From assembly GCA_964017145.1 (NCBI GenBank), contig OZ024848.1:1748501-1812500 (forward strand): a DNA stretch of 64,000 nt. The letters run 5' to 3'. This stretch comes from Agrocybe praecox (lineage: Eukaryota; Basidiomycota; Agaricomycetes; Agaricales; Agrocybaceae). Positions within the stretch are counted from its first letter, which is position 1. Each line of letters starts with the position of its first letter. Below the pieces are notes generated by a model, which was not told the origin of the DNA, ran no database searches, and saw only the letters and a list, made by a program, of their open reading frames with translations. Positions 11,110 through 24,220 of this stretch are shown here, piece after piece. A program made the position numbers and the translations under genes.

Positions 11110-11629
11110 TAGCACGTGCTGCTATCATCTCAGATACGAGTTCGGAAGTCCAAGCTCAAGTTTCATAAACTTTCAAAACTTGTCCAGTTCAAGTTCTAAA
11201 TTGCAATAAAGTTTACGTACCTTTTTAGTACCTTTCTAGTATTCACTACAAGCCGAATTGTAACGTAAATATATAACCATCCAGTTTAAATACACCTCAG
11301 TGCGTGTGAAGGTCCAGCAAGTCACACAAGCGCTAATTTATAAAAGGACCAAGGTGCTGTGTGAGAGCCGTGATCCGTTGATGAATGATCGATGATCCGG
11401 AAGAAACGCGTCATCGTGTGCCTATACATAAATATAAACCTCGTGGCGGGGCCGAGGCTGGCGATCAAGGCCGAGCTTTAAGTAACAGACCAAGGGCCAA
11501 ACGAGACCATCAGTAACCTTTCTCCTTTCGACTCCATCTTACAACCCCACACTTGAATCCTACTCTTATTTTCATTGCACAAGACTCTTATATCCCTTTC
11601 ACATCAGACCCGAAGCGCCCGGTGCAACT
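11110..11629. other. Intergenic region between thaumatin-like gene and hypothetical gene
   Basis: 3' flank of thaumatin-like copy 1 and 5' flank of the next plus-strand gene. A CT-rich leader (CTTTCGACTCCATCTTACAA and similar) just before 11630 fits a fungal transcription start region. Nothing else recognised. Confidence 0.4.
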
Positions 11630-12390
11630 ATGCCAGATAAATGGAACCAATACACTGAAGTAAGGTTCTTTTCCTGACTCAAGAACGTGAACGACAACCA
11701 ATCTACTCCATAATTAGGATGAAGAACGCCTTCCAGAGGGGTTCAAACGTATAAGCTACGACTCTGACTCGAGAAGGTACACCTTCCGCAACAGAGATGG
11801 AGTATTGTACCAAGGAGAACCAGGGGAGGAATACGGTACCCTGACGCCGATACCCCGAGATCTTAACTCTGCCACGGAGAAAACGAGACCAAGTGCATTT
11901 GCTCCATCAAGTACGTCTTTGAGTGTGCTTTTATATTACTAAAATATTCAATATTCGCCATCATGCAGTAACAAAACCAATTAGGAGATCCACAATAGCT
12001 ACGCCCGAAACAGCCTCTTCCATTAAAACGTTCCAGGACATCCTGCCCCCAGACTTGATTACGACTTCCTCTCTGTCCGGAAACCTCCCAGCACAAGTCT
12101 CTAACCGAGAAACAATGGTTCAATCCCTACGTAAATCAACCTTGCCCAAAATGCAGGGCGTGGTGACCAGCTTGCGCAGATCCGTAACGTCAATACGACG
12201 GAAACCAATCCCTTCTCGCTCGAAATTTATCCCTCTAGAAGACGACGATAGCGGCAGTACCCGCGGCTTGATACTCGAAGAATCAGTTTCGTCGTCTAGC
12301 CTCAATAGGTCAGCTACCGTAGCGGCACCTTCCAGGACTCAACGATCGACCTGGAGGGCTCACCCCATTTCCACTGCAGTCAAATCTTGA
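11630..12390 (+). CDS. Conserved-looking basidiomycete hypothetical protein
   Basis: Three exons from ATG 11630 (MPDKWNQYTE), with introns at a GTAAGG donor and a GTACGT donor, to the stop at 12388-12390; about 215 residues. The N-terminal part LPEGFKRISYDSDSRRYTFR followed by DGVLYQGEPGEEYG has a small WW-like beta-sheet look (aromatic, glycine and acidic spacing), and I recall similar N-termini in other mushroom genomes. The remainder is Ser/Thr/Arg-rich and probably disordered, with repeated SLRRSVTSIRR-like basic patches. No enzyme motif, signal peptide or membrane segment is seen. Function unknown. Confidence 0.7.
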
Positions 12391-12757
12391 TATATATTAT
12401 ACGCACACTTATCTACTTCTTGCGCTTTCATTTTCTCCGGGTGTTATGATTATTTGTATATGTTACAGACATTTCAATTTGTGGATTATTGCTCTACTAT
12501 TCCTATTCGATGTATAGTATATAAACAAGGGCGATCGACCCATGAATAAGAAGTTACTCTTTTATCTTTCTTGGCAATGGTATGAGTGAGTATGTATACA
12601 GTAAATAGTGTTTTGTACTTAACACTACGGGTACTACAAATGGAGTGGAAATAACGTTGGGGGATGAACAAATCGAGCTGAGGAACGAACAAACATTAAG
12701 AAGGAAATGATCAGGTATATACATAGTTCAAGCGGGTCGGAAAAGAGGAGAGGCGCA
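12391..12757. other. Convergent intergenic region
   Basis: Shared 3' flank of the hypothetical gene (+) and the BAH-PHD gene (-), AT-rich and without ORFs of note. Presumably holds both polyadenylation regions. Confidence 0.4.
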
Positions 12758-14818
12758 TCAAATAGCGCTCATACAATGAGGACATAGTACCGACGGTAGC
12801 GCCTGCTTGAATCCACGGACTTTCACGATGGCGTTTTTCAGACCATACTGGCTGTCCGCACCGAAAACACGGTCTTGCCACTTATCTTCAGTCGACAAGG
12901 TCACATTGCCTTGTAGAATTTGATACACGAGCCTACGCGCACGAGTGACGAATCCAATGTTACCTGATACACCACCCGCAGCGAAGGCTGCTCCGCGTAC
13001 GAGAGGCTGTTGGGCGATTTGCAGGAGGTCGGCGGGGATTTTCTTTTGAAGGACGGCGAAGAGAGAGGGGGCGTTGGGTGAATCCCGTTGTTTGGCATTC
13101 TTGAGCAGGGGTGCGGACAGGGTAGATGTAGGCGCGCAGTGTGGGCAACGTGGTTCGGACGAAGTGATGGATGAGCGGGTCTGCCTCTTTTTCTTCTTGG
13201 GCGATTGTTGGCCCTCGGTGTCTAAGCCCTGGCCCTCTGGGGGGGTGTAGGGGTCCTGTACCCTGATTTTGATCTTCGGCGCAGATGTAGGCCCACAGTG
13301 TGGGCAGTGCAATGCAGACGAATCGGCAGTTGCGAAAGAAGAGCGTGTCCGCCTCTTTTTTTTGGGCGGCTGCTGGCCGTCAGTGTCCGAAACTGAGTCA
13401 TTCTCCTCAAAAATACTGGGACGGCGCACTGAATCCGACATAAGGGACTGGAGGTCGATCTTACTATCCGTATCCGGTGAGCATGCTAGCAAACGCAGTG
13501 AATGACTACTCGTTGATTTTGTAGGGCTTGTTATCTTCTTCCTCTTTACAGAAGTGCCTTCGTCTTTCTCTATCGAGCCTGATCGCAAAAGGCAGGTTTG
13601 ATGGTAAGCTCTCCGACACCCAGGACGCGGACAGAAATGCATAATGTTTGAGGGACCGAGATCGTTTGGGTCATATGGTTGCATGCAGGTGCATCCAAAA
13701 GAGGTTTGTTTGGGCTAAAGAAATTATTTCGTTTTTATACAAGTGTGAGTGAAGATATCTAAATTTATCATCATCTCAGCGAAAGAAATTGAAACATACC
13801 GTGAGGTGTCGAGTCTTCGTTTCGAGCGAGTATCTGTAATAAAACTCGGACCTTGGGATGTACGCTTGTTCTGGATCCCGCTCGTCAAATTTGTGCATGA
13901 TGATCGTTTCTGGTTAGTTGGTATGCATTTAGTTATTGCCAAGTGCAACTTCAGGCTACGCTAACCGTTGAATGAGTCTGGTGCAACAAAATCCCAATCA
14001 TCCGAGTTGATTCTTTCGTATGGCCCAACGACTGATTGATTACTAGCAGGGGAGTAAGACTTAATGGAAATTTCGTGGGGTATAATCAATAGCGGGCTGT
14101 TCACTCACAAGGACTGCTGTATTACACGTCCTGTGTCTGTCGCCGTATAGAACCATCCTACCTTTACAAACACCTGCATATCCGATAAATTTTTATTGAT
14201 TAAGAAGAGCAATAAGTAGCATACACTATTGCTGTCGGCGTCGTGTTGCTGTGCCCGTATCTCTTTTATTTCGCCGATCCAATAATCTATCGGTTCCAGG
14301 GGGTCGGTAGGAGATTTATCCTCTGGAAGGATGGCCACTCTAAAATTCAAAGCCCATGAAGTCTACTTTGTAAATATAGCTAGTGCGTTACTTACACATT
14401 GCCCTTTATAAATTTGTAACCCTCGCTGTCCTTGTTACTGGGGTCGGGGACTGGTTTGAACCTATATCAATCACCGCCTTCTCCCGCCATATTTGGGCTT
14501 GTAATGGTAAAGGCTGCACGCACCAATAAGCGATCCATAAGTTTTCGAGGACATCCAAGTTTTTTCATTGACGACCCCATTGTCGAACTTTTTGGACTCG
14601 TCCTTTAGGAGCTTTTTGGAACTTGAACTTCTACGCGAGGAAAGTTGACTGGCGCGCCCGCTTCCCATTTTGGTTTTCGGAGATTCTACGTTTTCGTCAA
14701 GTTCATATACTAAGTTCTGGAGTTTCAAAGGTGAGAACCCAGTGCAGGGAAGGAATTTAGTGGTGCATGATGTTGAGTTGAAGTTGCTGAAGTTGTCTGG
14801 TGCCTGGTCACCAGTCAC
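12758..14818 (-). CDS. BAH domain and PHD-type zinc finger chromatin protein
   Basis: Multi-exon minus-strand gene, stop at 12758. Splicing gives a BAH (bromo-adjacent homology) domain: VAILPEDKSPTDPLEPIDYW and IGEIKEIRA, then VFVKVGWFYTATDTG, VGPYERINSDDWDFV and FYYRYSLETKTRHLT, which closes the domain. The next exon gives CTCMQPYDPNDLG and FCPRPGCRRAYHQTCLL, a PHD-type Cys4-His-Cys3 half (CxC ... CxxxxC ... HxxC). Two CPHC motifs further on may complete additional metal sites. BAH-PHD proteins read chromatin in the nucleus. Two ATGs are possible, 14818 or 14671 (MGSGRASQ); I use the upstream one because the frame is continuous. The tail carries basic, NLS-like PKKKRRTR and PKKKKRQTR repeats. 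Confidence 0.8.
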
Positions 14819-14989
14819 TTACGTTACGGGCGCGTTTTTGGGCCATTATGTGACAGCCCCTTAATTGTCAATCTTTCCCTCCGTTCACCGGCACCTAAGA
14901 CCTTCTTCCCGAAGTTTACGCCAATTATCATCCAGCTCCTGATGTGCGACACGAAACATTTATCTCTATAGTCAACATTTCACGTCAAC

Positions 14990-17027
14990 ATGACTCAGGC
15001 CACCTCCACACCTCAACTAACCCTGAACCTCCCACACGAGGCTGAGGATTCCGACGACGAAACGGAGCGCCATGAAAATACACAGTACAAACGTATCAAA
15101 GGTGATTTTACGGCACCTTCTCGTGGCTTGAATGCTCTCTGACCGGACTGCTTAGAGCGCGAAACCAAGTTATATCGCAAACTGGGTCTTTCGTTCTTCC
15201 TTTTCGGTCTCATTAATAACGGTATATCTTTCTTGCTATTTACTATTTGGTAGTGGAAACATCCTGTTGATAATCTTTATAGTGCTCTACGTAATTATAC
15301 TGTCTGCAGCTTTGGATTTAGTGCCTCCTTCGACACCAAAGGGTATCATTGCCTTTTGTAACATTGCACCATCTCTATTCGCCAAGATAAGCTGGCCATA
15401 TTTCTTGAAGGGACGGATAAGATATGTCAAACGATTAGTGGGGTGTTGTCTGCTCAGCACACTAGGGATGATAGTGAGTCAAACGCATCATCATAACCGG
15501 GGGCAATTCTTATGGTATATATAGGTCGTCGCACTCTTCGACAGCCTCTATATGCGCCTTCTGGGAATTGGACTGGCATCTTTTTCTTCAGGTGCAGTAA
15601 CCATGTTCCAATGTTGTACCTGGAAATGTCTAATTTACAACGAAGGCCTCGGTGAGCTAACGTTCTTGCAACTGTCAACCACGTATTCCCCTCCTTCAAT
15701 CGCCGGTCACAGTGTTGGGTGAGATGATCCCACCCTTTCTTGGCCAACGTCATTTCTTACGACTCATAGATATTTTGCTTCTGGGACTGGAGCTGCCGGC
15801 TTGGTGGGGGCTTTTCTCTGGTGGGAAATGCGGGGCCTTGGAGTCCGTCTGGGTGTTGGTCTCTCTTCTGTACGTCTTCAAGTTTTTTGTTTCAAAGACA
15901 AATGCCTCAGACAGAATTTGCAGATTATGCCTATAATTATTCCTTTGACCTACTTTTTCCTACTTCCCAACCCGTCACTATTCTTATTCCCAATTACTCC
16001 GAATTACGAGGACCTTCTCAGTCCGCCTGCTCCAGCTATGTCCGCACTGCCATACACGCCTTTAGCAAGTGCCGAAGATGAAGTAGGAGAGGAAGAAGGT
16101 ACTCTATCGCCAGGTCCCAAGCGAGGCATCACACTTTCCGCGAGTGACAAATGGAGATTGGTCAAACCACTTTTGACCAAATATATGCTTCCGCTTTGTA
16201 GGTTTAAGTTCTTTGCCGCTTATTTTTCTATTACTGATTAAGACACTCAAGTCTGTGTCTATCTCGTGAGCATTACAACCCATGAATTGTCAAAGCTTTC
16301 TAACCGCATTGAACTCAGTTTGAGTATACTATTAACCAAGGAATTAGTCCCACCCTTCTATACCCTGTTCCGCCTCGCGAAGGACATTGGCTTTTAAGTA
16401 AGATCATACACTCCGTTCGCGATTATTATCCACTATGGCAGGTGCGGCATAAACTTTTTCACCCTCGCGTCTGACCCCGATTCTGACTCGACAAAATAAA
16501 CAGCTCGTATATCAAGCCACTGTGTTCCTATCAAGGTCCTCTATATCTCTCGGACTCCCTGCATTACCAGCACGTCTTCTTCCCTTGCCTGCCATCGTAC
16601 AATTTATCATCCTGCTAACTCTCTCGTATGAATCTGCGTTTGGCTTCTTTGGAGACGACCATGAATCTCTGAGCGTGTTCGTCGTGTTCATGCTCATCAG
16701 CCTGGAGGGCATCTGTGGTGGTTTGGCATAGTACGTTAATCATTTCTTTCAACGTGCTATTTACTCGTGTCTCTGTGTCTCGCTATCTTACCGATTTTTA
16801 TCTTTCTCAGTGTGAATGTATTCTACCGCGTCAATCATGAGCCACCCGATCCAACGGTCAACCACGACGTCGAACGAACACGACAAGAACGGGAATTCAA
16901 GATTGGCTCCATCGGATTCGCAGATGGCACCGGAATTCTTCTTGCATCAATTCTCGCCGTCCCAACAGAAATCGAGCTATGTAAAACGCAAGTCGGTCGT
17001 GGAAAGATGCTCTGTAAAGGGCTATAG
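14990..17027 (+). CDS. BTN1: Battenin/CLN3 (Btn1) lysosome/vacuole membrane protein
   Basis: A multi-exon plus-strand gene, ATG 14990 to stop 17027. Spliced segments read KLGLSFFLFGLINNVLYVII, DLVPPSTPKGIIAFCNIAPS, ELTFLQLSTTYSPPSIAGHS, KPLLTKYMLPLFCVYLFEYT, NQGISPTLLYP and, at the end, SLEGICGGLAYVNVFYRV. These are the conserved CLN3 signatures (the FGLxNN start of the first membrane helix, the E-x-TFLQL segment, Y-x-INQGxxPTL and GGxxYVN). About ten membrane segments are predicted by eye. In yeast Btn1 is a vacuolar membrane protein linked to pH and basic amino acid balance. A cytosolic acidic loop (DEVGEEEGTLSPG) lies between helices 6 and 7. A soluble tail of about 70 residues follows the last helix region. 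Confidence 0.9.
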
Positions 17028-17370
17028 CACCTTGGCAGTTCTGCACTGTACTTCGGTTGGTAGTCAACCTGTCATATTGACTCTGAACTACGGATGTCGA
17101 ATCTTGTGCTAAACAAAGATGTTATAGTCTATTGTATAATGCAATTATAATTCCAAGATATAAAGAGATAAAGGGAATATGTACAAAACAAAACAAAAAC
17201 CAATAATGGCACAGAGAACGAGATATAAGGTAATAGGTGGATATGTATATACTTCATTTAAATTTGCCTGTAGTAATAGTAGTAGCGCAAGCAAGATAAG
17301 GAGACGTAGACGTATTAAATTACTCAGAAGATATATTTGCTAGATGAAGAAGTTTTTCGATGAGGACATT
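17028..17370. other. Convergent intergenic region
   Basis: AT-rich 3' flank shared by BTN1 (+) and the Zn2Cys6 regulator (-). A-rich stretch near 17185-17205 and TA-rich words; no ORF or repeat family recognised. Confidence 0.4.
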
Positions 17371-20300
17371 TTAGTCCTCAAGGAATTGACGGGGACTTCC
17401 GACCTAGAAATGGATTTATGTTTGAATATCATGAACTGTATTTACAGTGTTAAAATAACATACCGTGCTCATGTATGTCTGCCATGTCTCTTGGAGACTA
17501 CGATCGTCCGCAGCGATCCCGCGAAGCGCGCCGTCTGGAGTATAATGCTGATGTTGCATAGGCTGAGGAGCATACATATGACTCTGCTGTTGGTCAGGCA
17601 TCGCGAAGGAATTTGACGCCGCTGGCCAATATTTGTACGTCTCCTCAACATACGTCACGGGAGAATGGTGTGTAGACACATTGCTAGCAGGAGAAGGATG
17701 GCCGTAAGACGTGCTTGGTGGTGTGTAGTTGGTAGCTGCGGAATGCATTCCATGCTCCGGCGATGGATGCTGCGTATACTCGGGGGGTGATGCTGCGAAT
17801 ATTGAATGCTGCTGCTGGGAACCTGAGTCTGGAGTTTGGCCATACTGTTGCGCCCCACGACGTAAAGACAAGTTCGAAGAGCTGTGACGGATAAGATGTG
17901 AAGACGTTGGATGGTGCTGATGTGAATGCCGGAGAGGCGGGACAGCGGTCATAGACTGCGTTGAAGTCGGCAGTTGACGATGGCTAATAGGATGACGGTA
18001 ATGTTGTTGTTGTTGTTGGGCCTGCTCTGGACTGGTTTGTCGTATATGCTGTTGAGAAGACGAACCAACAGGAGATATAGACGACTCTGTAGCATATACC
18101 GGTTGTTGCGGTGGACTCTCATATGAAGGTGAATGATACAGAGGCTGCTGATGCTGCTGGTGCTGTTGCATCTCAATCTCCCGACGATATTGCTCTTGTC
18201 GTTGTTGCTGTTCTTGCGCCTCTTGCTGTCGTTGGAATTCCTGGTGTCGTTGTAACTCCTGGGCTTCATGCTGGGCTTGCTGCTGCTGCCGTTGCAACAT
18301 CTCTTGGTGGCGAAGCTCTTGTTGCCTCTGTATTTCCTTTTGTTCCTCCAATTGGCGTTGCCTGGTTAACTCTTGTCGTTCCAATTCTTCCCTTTCGAGT
18401 CTATCTGCTTCTTGTTCTCTGTGTAATTGTTCCATTTGCAATCTTTCTATTTCTTGTCGGTCTTGCTGACCATATTGGACTTGATGATGTATTTCTTGTG
18501 GATGTGCCTGTTGGTGCAGATGCTGAGAGTATTGCTGCTGCTGCTGCTGTTGTGCCTGCTGCTGATACGGGAAATGTTGAGGCGGAGGAGGCTGGGACGG
18601 CTGGGGCTGACTCTGTTTTAGCCGGGGCATCGATGACTTCGAGCGTATCGAAGGACCTGCTCTCGGTGCAGGGTCATCTACCACCATGGGCACTCCACCA
18701 AACAAGTCCCCGCCACTCATAAACGCATTCTGAATCTGAGTACGTATATGTCCATGGAACGAATTGAGCTCTGACACCAGGCTCGGGTGGACATTCGCAA
18801 AGGAGGGATACTCCGTAATCATCTTTGGCGAGTCACTTGCTGCCCGACTCTTGGAAGACGCTGCGGGGGAACTGGCACTTGGCGATTTGACCGACGTTCC
18901 CGACGGCGTGACTTTGGTGCTGACGGTATGCGTCTTGCCACTAAAGATGGACAGCTCGTCTTTGGCATCGGTAGGTTCTGAAGGCTTGAAAATGTCATTC
19001 GGGATCACTGTTGGAACTCCACTGTGCGCATCACGGTAGGCCGTCTGGGCCTTGACTTGGAGTCTCCTCATAATGGGCTACATACACCAGATGTTAATGA
19101 CGTAAGATTAATGCTAACAATCGTAGGTACGCACCAAGAATTTACCAGCTCTGCCACCATATGTCGAAGCAGACTCAAAAAGATCACAAGCCGATCTGAG
19201 CTCTATTAGAGCAGCAGGAGCAATCTTTGACCGCGAGCTATGTGTGACCACTGAGGAGAGCATAACCTGGAATTAAAGTGTTTAATTAGTGTGCATGTTG
19301 TGATAGAAAAGAAAGGAAAAATCACTTACAGATGCTGAGAAGGCATGAGTCCATAGAACCCAGAACCGAGAAATTTGTGCGGGGAACATAGAGAACTGCA
19401 GCTTGACGGAGGCCAAAATAGTGCAAGCACTTCGGTATCCAGCAAGGAAAGACGGTGCGTATTGACTTTTGATGGGATCCAAAGGATTACTCGAAATAGC
19501 ATGGGCGAAGAAACACCGGTGGATGTAAAGTAGCGCTAAAGGAGAAAATAGATAAATATGATACTAAAGATAAGATTAATCGCCGAGACAACGTACTCAG
19601 CTCTCGATAATTCTGGGGCATGAAATGGGACATCGTTTGAGCAAGTCCAACTCCTTGAGGTGGAGGACCTTGCGCATAAGCCGGTAAGTCCATGTCACGG
19701 ACTTTGCGATCCAGGTCAAGAATAATAGAATACTTAGGTGCACGAGAAGTAAGGGTGCCTTGAACAACCGCCGAAACACATTCGGCACCGAACCGAGCCT
19801 TCCAAAACGGAACTAGAAAAAAAGCGACAAAATTAATGTTGCCACCCTCTCACACAAGACATTCGGAAAGAGATCTTACAGCTTGGTTGGAATGATCCAT
19901 CTGCAGCCATAGTCTGATCCGGGTCCGCGGGGAGTTCACAATCAACAAAGGGAAGAGAGAAAGTGGCTAGACGGCCAGTAGCCAAGCTCTGTTGTATCAC
20001 GAGTGGGTTTTTTAATTAAAAGCTATAACTAGAACCGAACAAGATAACTTTACCTGCCAGCAGTCAGTGATGAACAACTCCCAAAACAACGCCCTTCGCT
20101 TCTGGACTTCAGCAGGTGTTAATTTCCATCGTGCGCAGTCACGATCTATATGAGATAGCGTTAGAATCATTGGACATCTCCAGATGGAATAGACACGAAC
20201 GTAATCCAATCTGTCATATGAGAATATGAGCGTTAGAATCCAGGCAAAGAATATGTCACGGCACATACACTCTGTGCTAACTTGCAAGCCAAGCCCATCA

Positions 20301-22151
20301 GCGCCCAAGTAGACTCGATACTGTTTTCTCTACTACAAATTCCTTCGTATATAGCCATCAAACTAAGAGTTTGAACAGTCGCGACAGAAGGCGGTCTTTC
20401 GAGTATACCGTTTTTCGATGGTTTGCCATCTAAGGTCAAGGAGTTAACAATGACAGGATATGCACACAAAATAATAAGTTATATGCACCTGTACTTCCTG
20501 CAGGATCCAGAGTGAGCGCAGCTTTGGAAAGTTGATAGAATTTTTCTGCGGGTACATTGTCCGGTGGCGACGGCAAATTGATGTCGGTCAAGGAGCCATA
20601 GCAAAATACGATAAAGAGTAAAGCCAAATCATGAGAAGTGCCAGATCGTGGGGGAGTATTTGCTGGTTCTACTGCTCCTGTTGCGCTGGGAGCAAGACCG
20701 CCTGCTGGTGGCGTCGCAGCGGAAGGAATTACGGCAGCAGCTTCCTCATACCACAATGGCAACAGCTCATGATCTATTTGCTTCTGTGTAATCGCACCAA
20801 AGAACCAAGGTGATTGTTCAAGGTACAGTTGAACAAGGCGGAGAGCCTCCTTATAAGGAGGTAAATACTGCGCCGCGAGGCCTTGAAAGGTGATAGTTTG
20901 TCTTGGAGGAGAAACGCGGGTTAACTGAGATTGTGTGTGCGACATGGGAGAATAGGCAGATGGAGATGTCATAGAAGAGCCAGCCGAGATGGAAGGTGCC
21001 AATGGAAAAGAAGCTGCAAGAGAGGTTATGGCAGGAGGTAGAGGTCCGTCCATATTACGACTATATGCATCTGGATGCCCCTGATAGCTGTATTCGTTGG
21101 AAGGAGATGCGTGGAAATCTGCGAAAGAGGACTGTGTTGAAAGGTGGTGCACCTGCGGTGATCCATCACTGGGAGGTGTTGAAGGATATGCTGTATTTGG
21201 GGTCGATGCAACTTCGCCCTATACAAACCTTAGAACGTCGGTGGTAAGATGGAGGTAAAGAACTCACAATAAGCAGGGACTGAGGATATCACAGATGAGT
21301 CTCATGGTGTAACCTGTGAATACGAGCGTACACACCTCTGAGCCTGCAGACCTTCCATAAAACGTTGCGGCCCCATCGTCTCTGATCGCAAGAGTTCCAA
21401 AGGCATCGATGTACTGCTCTTCTTCCCCATCTCCCTCCCCTTGTCCCTCGCGGTTCGCATTTTCTTCAGGGCCTCCCTCTCCCGAGGCAGAATGTAATTC
21501 AATGGATGACTTGATTTTGAGTAGATCGCGTTGGAGGAGTGGATGAGGTTCTCCATTTGCCCCGGTAATCGTTGTGTGCATGATGGCGACTGCGTCTTCT
21601 AGCTGGCGGATACGGTCGGACATATGCGCAATCTTCTGATGTAGAGTCTCTGTATCCGCCAGAACGAAGCTAAGGATATCAAAGCATGAGCGTATTGCAT
21701 TTGTACAGGGGGTAAATGATACTCTACCGCGTTCCCTGGCCCGTAATGAGACTACCATTTGGACAGATAGCGGAGCAACCCCTCCTCTTGCAACTGACGA
21801 GAAAGATTAGTTTATGTTACCTTGGTCGACAAAAGCAAGTATACCTTGAACAAGGGACAGTTTTATCGCACTTTAATTTGAGCCTTCATATAAGTTGAGC
21901 ATCAGCAATAGCGTCCGACTTAGCATGCATAAGTAATGCCGCGATCGGTGGCGGCATCAACCAGACTCCTATGTTGGAGACCACGACGAGCATAATACAC
22001 CCACCTTCGACATTCTGCACAAGACAGCGCTCCTGTATACATTGTTGAGACTGCTGTTGGTATTCCCACACCATATGACGAGCTCACCTCTGGCCCTCTT
22101 GGACTCCTTGTCCTGTGCTCGCTGGGATTCTTTCTTTGATGCCTGTGGCAT
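17371..22151 (-). CDS. Zn(II)2Cys6 transcription factor with glutamine-rich C-terminus
   Basis: Spliced from ATG 22151 (MPQASKKESQRAQDKESKRA). Three small exons rebuild a complete binuclear cluster GALSCAECRRLKLKCDKTV then PCSSCKRRGCSAICPNG (six Cys). A coiled-coil linker follows (ETLHQKIAHMSDRIRQLEDA). The fungal transcription factor middle homology region spans exons near 20.0-20.5 kb and includes LHRDCARWKLTPAEVQKRR, ALFWELFITDCWQ and GRLATFSLPFVDCELP. The last large exon (19071 down to about 17430) has long Gln/His-rich tracts (QQQAQQQQQQQYSQ), usual for activation domains. I end the gene at TAA 17371 by removing a short final intron (GTATGT to TTCTAG), giving ...STVGSPRQFLED. About 1,200 residues, nuclear. 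Target genes unknown. Confidence 0.85.
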
Positions 22152-23953
22152 ACTCCCAAGGGCAAAGGGACACGGACGAGATGGTGGTCAGAGAGCAAAC
22201 CAAGCGAATTGACGGTGCTCTCGGGACCAATATGCTCGTCGTTAGGATTATCTTCAACCTCGCAAAGTCCGTGAAGATTGCGTGAGCAAAGGCTCAAGAG
22301 GGTGTACGTACGTCCATTTTGATCCCAAACACTTCCTTTTAAATATGCACTCTATTTACACTTACCCGCCATACTCACTCGATTTAGTTGCAAGATCGCT
22401 TACTGACGCTTTCAACAGCGCCAAAAAAACTGTTTGACTTCTCAAGTATTTTTACTCGCGGCCCTTGTTGCCCCGCCGAGATTGAGTGAAATCATGTGGT
22501 ACGCGTCAATCTATCTCTAAATCTCTGCTAAATACATGTTTTACAGAGAAATTCCATCAGGCTCTGGAGGTCCAACTCCTTCTGGCTGCTTATGCGTAGG
22601 ACGATCGCACATTTTTGTTCACCAGAATGTTCACTTCGTTCTTTAAACCGTCCACCTAGAGGAGTTTTTCTACCCACCACCTGTCTTCTGCTTTTGACAT
22701 TGATGGCCTGACGTCGACTGAGAGGATCCAAAAATGTACGTATCACCCGGTAATGATTGATGCGATCTGCAGTCATAAAATAATCTATACATACAGGACA
22801 TATTCCGACTAAAGTTTAACGAAGCAATCTTCATCACTGTGATGAACACTTCTACGCAGCCAGAAGCTCGTTCAACAAGCAGTGGGGAAAAAAACAGTCT
22901 AGTAATGTTCGGGATATGAAATTTGAATCATATGAAGCCAGACTGAAAATTACCTCTATTTTTGCAGGTGGGAGTTGGTGACTCGCACATTGTCTACCGC
23001 CGTAAAAAACCTGAAAGAGACGCCAACCACTTCAAAGTTCACCCACATGCGTAACTCTGATACCTACTACGCACCGTCCTTCGGACAGTTACAGTCGGAC
23101 AGAAAATCTTTTCTGCTTTCGACACATCAATTCACATGTTTCCCGAAGTTGCCGGTCACCACTGCTAAATTTCGAACATCTACGCTCTCACAGGCGTTTC
23201 ACATTGATTAAATAACTGGAGCAGCAGCAACACGTTTCCAATATTCAGTACCCTCGGCAAGTTGTCGCTGTTTTCTATTAGTCTATTCTTGAGTCTTGAC
23301 GGCTCATAAGACATCTTGGGGTGGAGATGGATCTCCTTCGCAAGTTCTAACCCAGGGCGGTGGCGTGCTGAAAACCTTGGATCAACCTGGCGGTGCTCCA
23401 TTTGGTCCGACGTGTTGCTTGCACTTGTCTGGGTGTCCAGCACGCACAACACCGTACACGCCAAGAGTAAACAAATCCGCGATATGATCCCAATATCAGA
23501 ATTTGGTCCTTCATTATCTCTTCCAAATGCCACGACTTGTCGTCCTTCACTCCAGACGAGGATCTACAAGTGCCAACTTCTTTCGTCTATCATAGTCAAA
23601 TCTTCGGCTCCTTGTCGCCTAGCCCCAATTCTGCCGCATAGCTCATCAGCTCAAGGCAGACCTTCCACCCCATTTCTCTCTACTTATAGCTTAGACTGGT
23701 ATCTCAGTATGGCACCAAACCCTTCATGTTGATTGCGCAGATGACGTGTTCCGCTACCAATGCAATGTTTATCTCCAAATTCTCCTTCACAAAGTGTGCT
23801 GAAATCCCCTACTGAATCGAAGAGACCTCACTTGCTCGACCTCCCCTCGTTTGTAGTATAATTAACACAATAACATTGGATTCGGTGGAGCGAACTTTTG
23901 ATTTTTGCTCGAAGTTCGCATCCGAGGGAAGAGTAGGGAAATTCTAGCAGGCC
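22152..23953. other. Intergenic region before the left inverted arm
   Basis: First few hundred bases are the promoter of the Zn2Cys6 gene. A minus-strand frame at 23180-23533 encodes a hydrophobic signal-anchor-like start (ISRICLLLACTVLCVLD), but with no convincing initiation context or similarity, so I do not call it. No tandem repeats seen. Confidence 0.4.
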
Positions 23954-24136
23954 ATTCTCATACTCAGAAATCTCACTCACACCCGCGCCGCAGCGCGTAT
24001 GACCCTAAGGGTCTTAAACATGATTTTCGTGTATACTACTGCCAACAATTTGTTACTCATGTTCCTGTTCCGTTCGTCCCTTTCTCCTTGCTCGCTGTCC
24101 CGTATCCTGGCTTGTTCCCAATAATCTTGCTGAGAG

Positions 24137-24220
24137 AAATGTATACATGGGTATACGTTTTTCTGTCGACTGTCCCCGATAATCTTGATGAAAAAAATGT
24201 ATACGTGGGTATACATTTTT
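24137..24220. repeat. Two ATGTATAC palindromes near the outer end of the left arm
   Basis: Two hairpin-forming sites at about 24137-24160 and 24191-24220: arms ATGTATAC / GTATACAT separated by 4 bp, flanked by A-runs on one side and T-runs on the other. The first is imperfect (GTATACGT). They lie 183 and 237 bp from the outer end; the matching right-arm sites lie about 180 and 235 bp from theirs. Confidence 0.75.

Noticed and set aside
23180..23533. Signal-anchor protein on the minus strand
   Set aside because: Hydrophobic start only; no supporting splice structure, motif or initiation context, and the plus strand is equally open.
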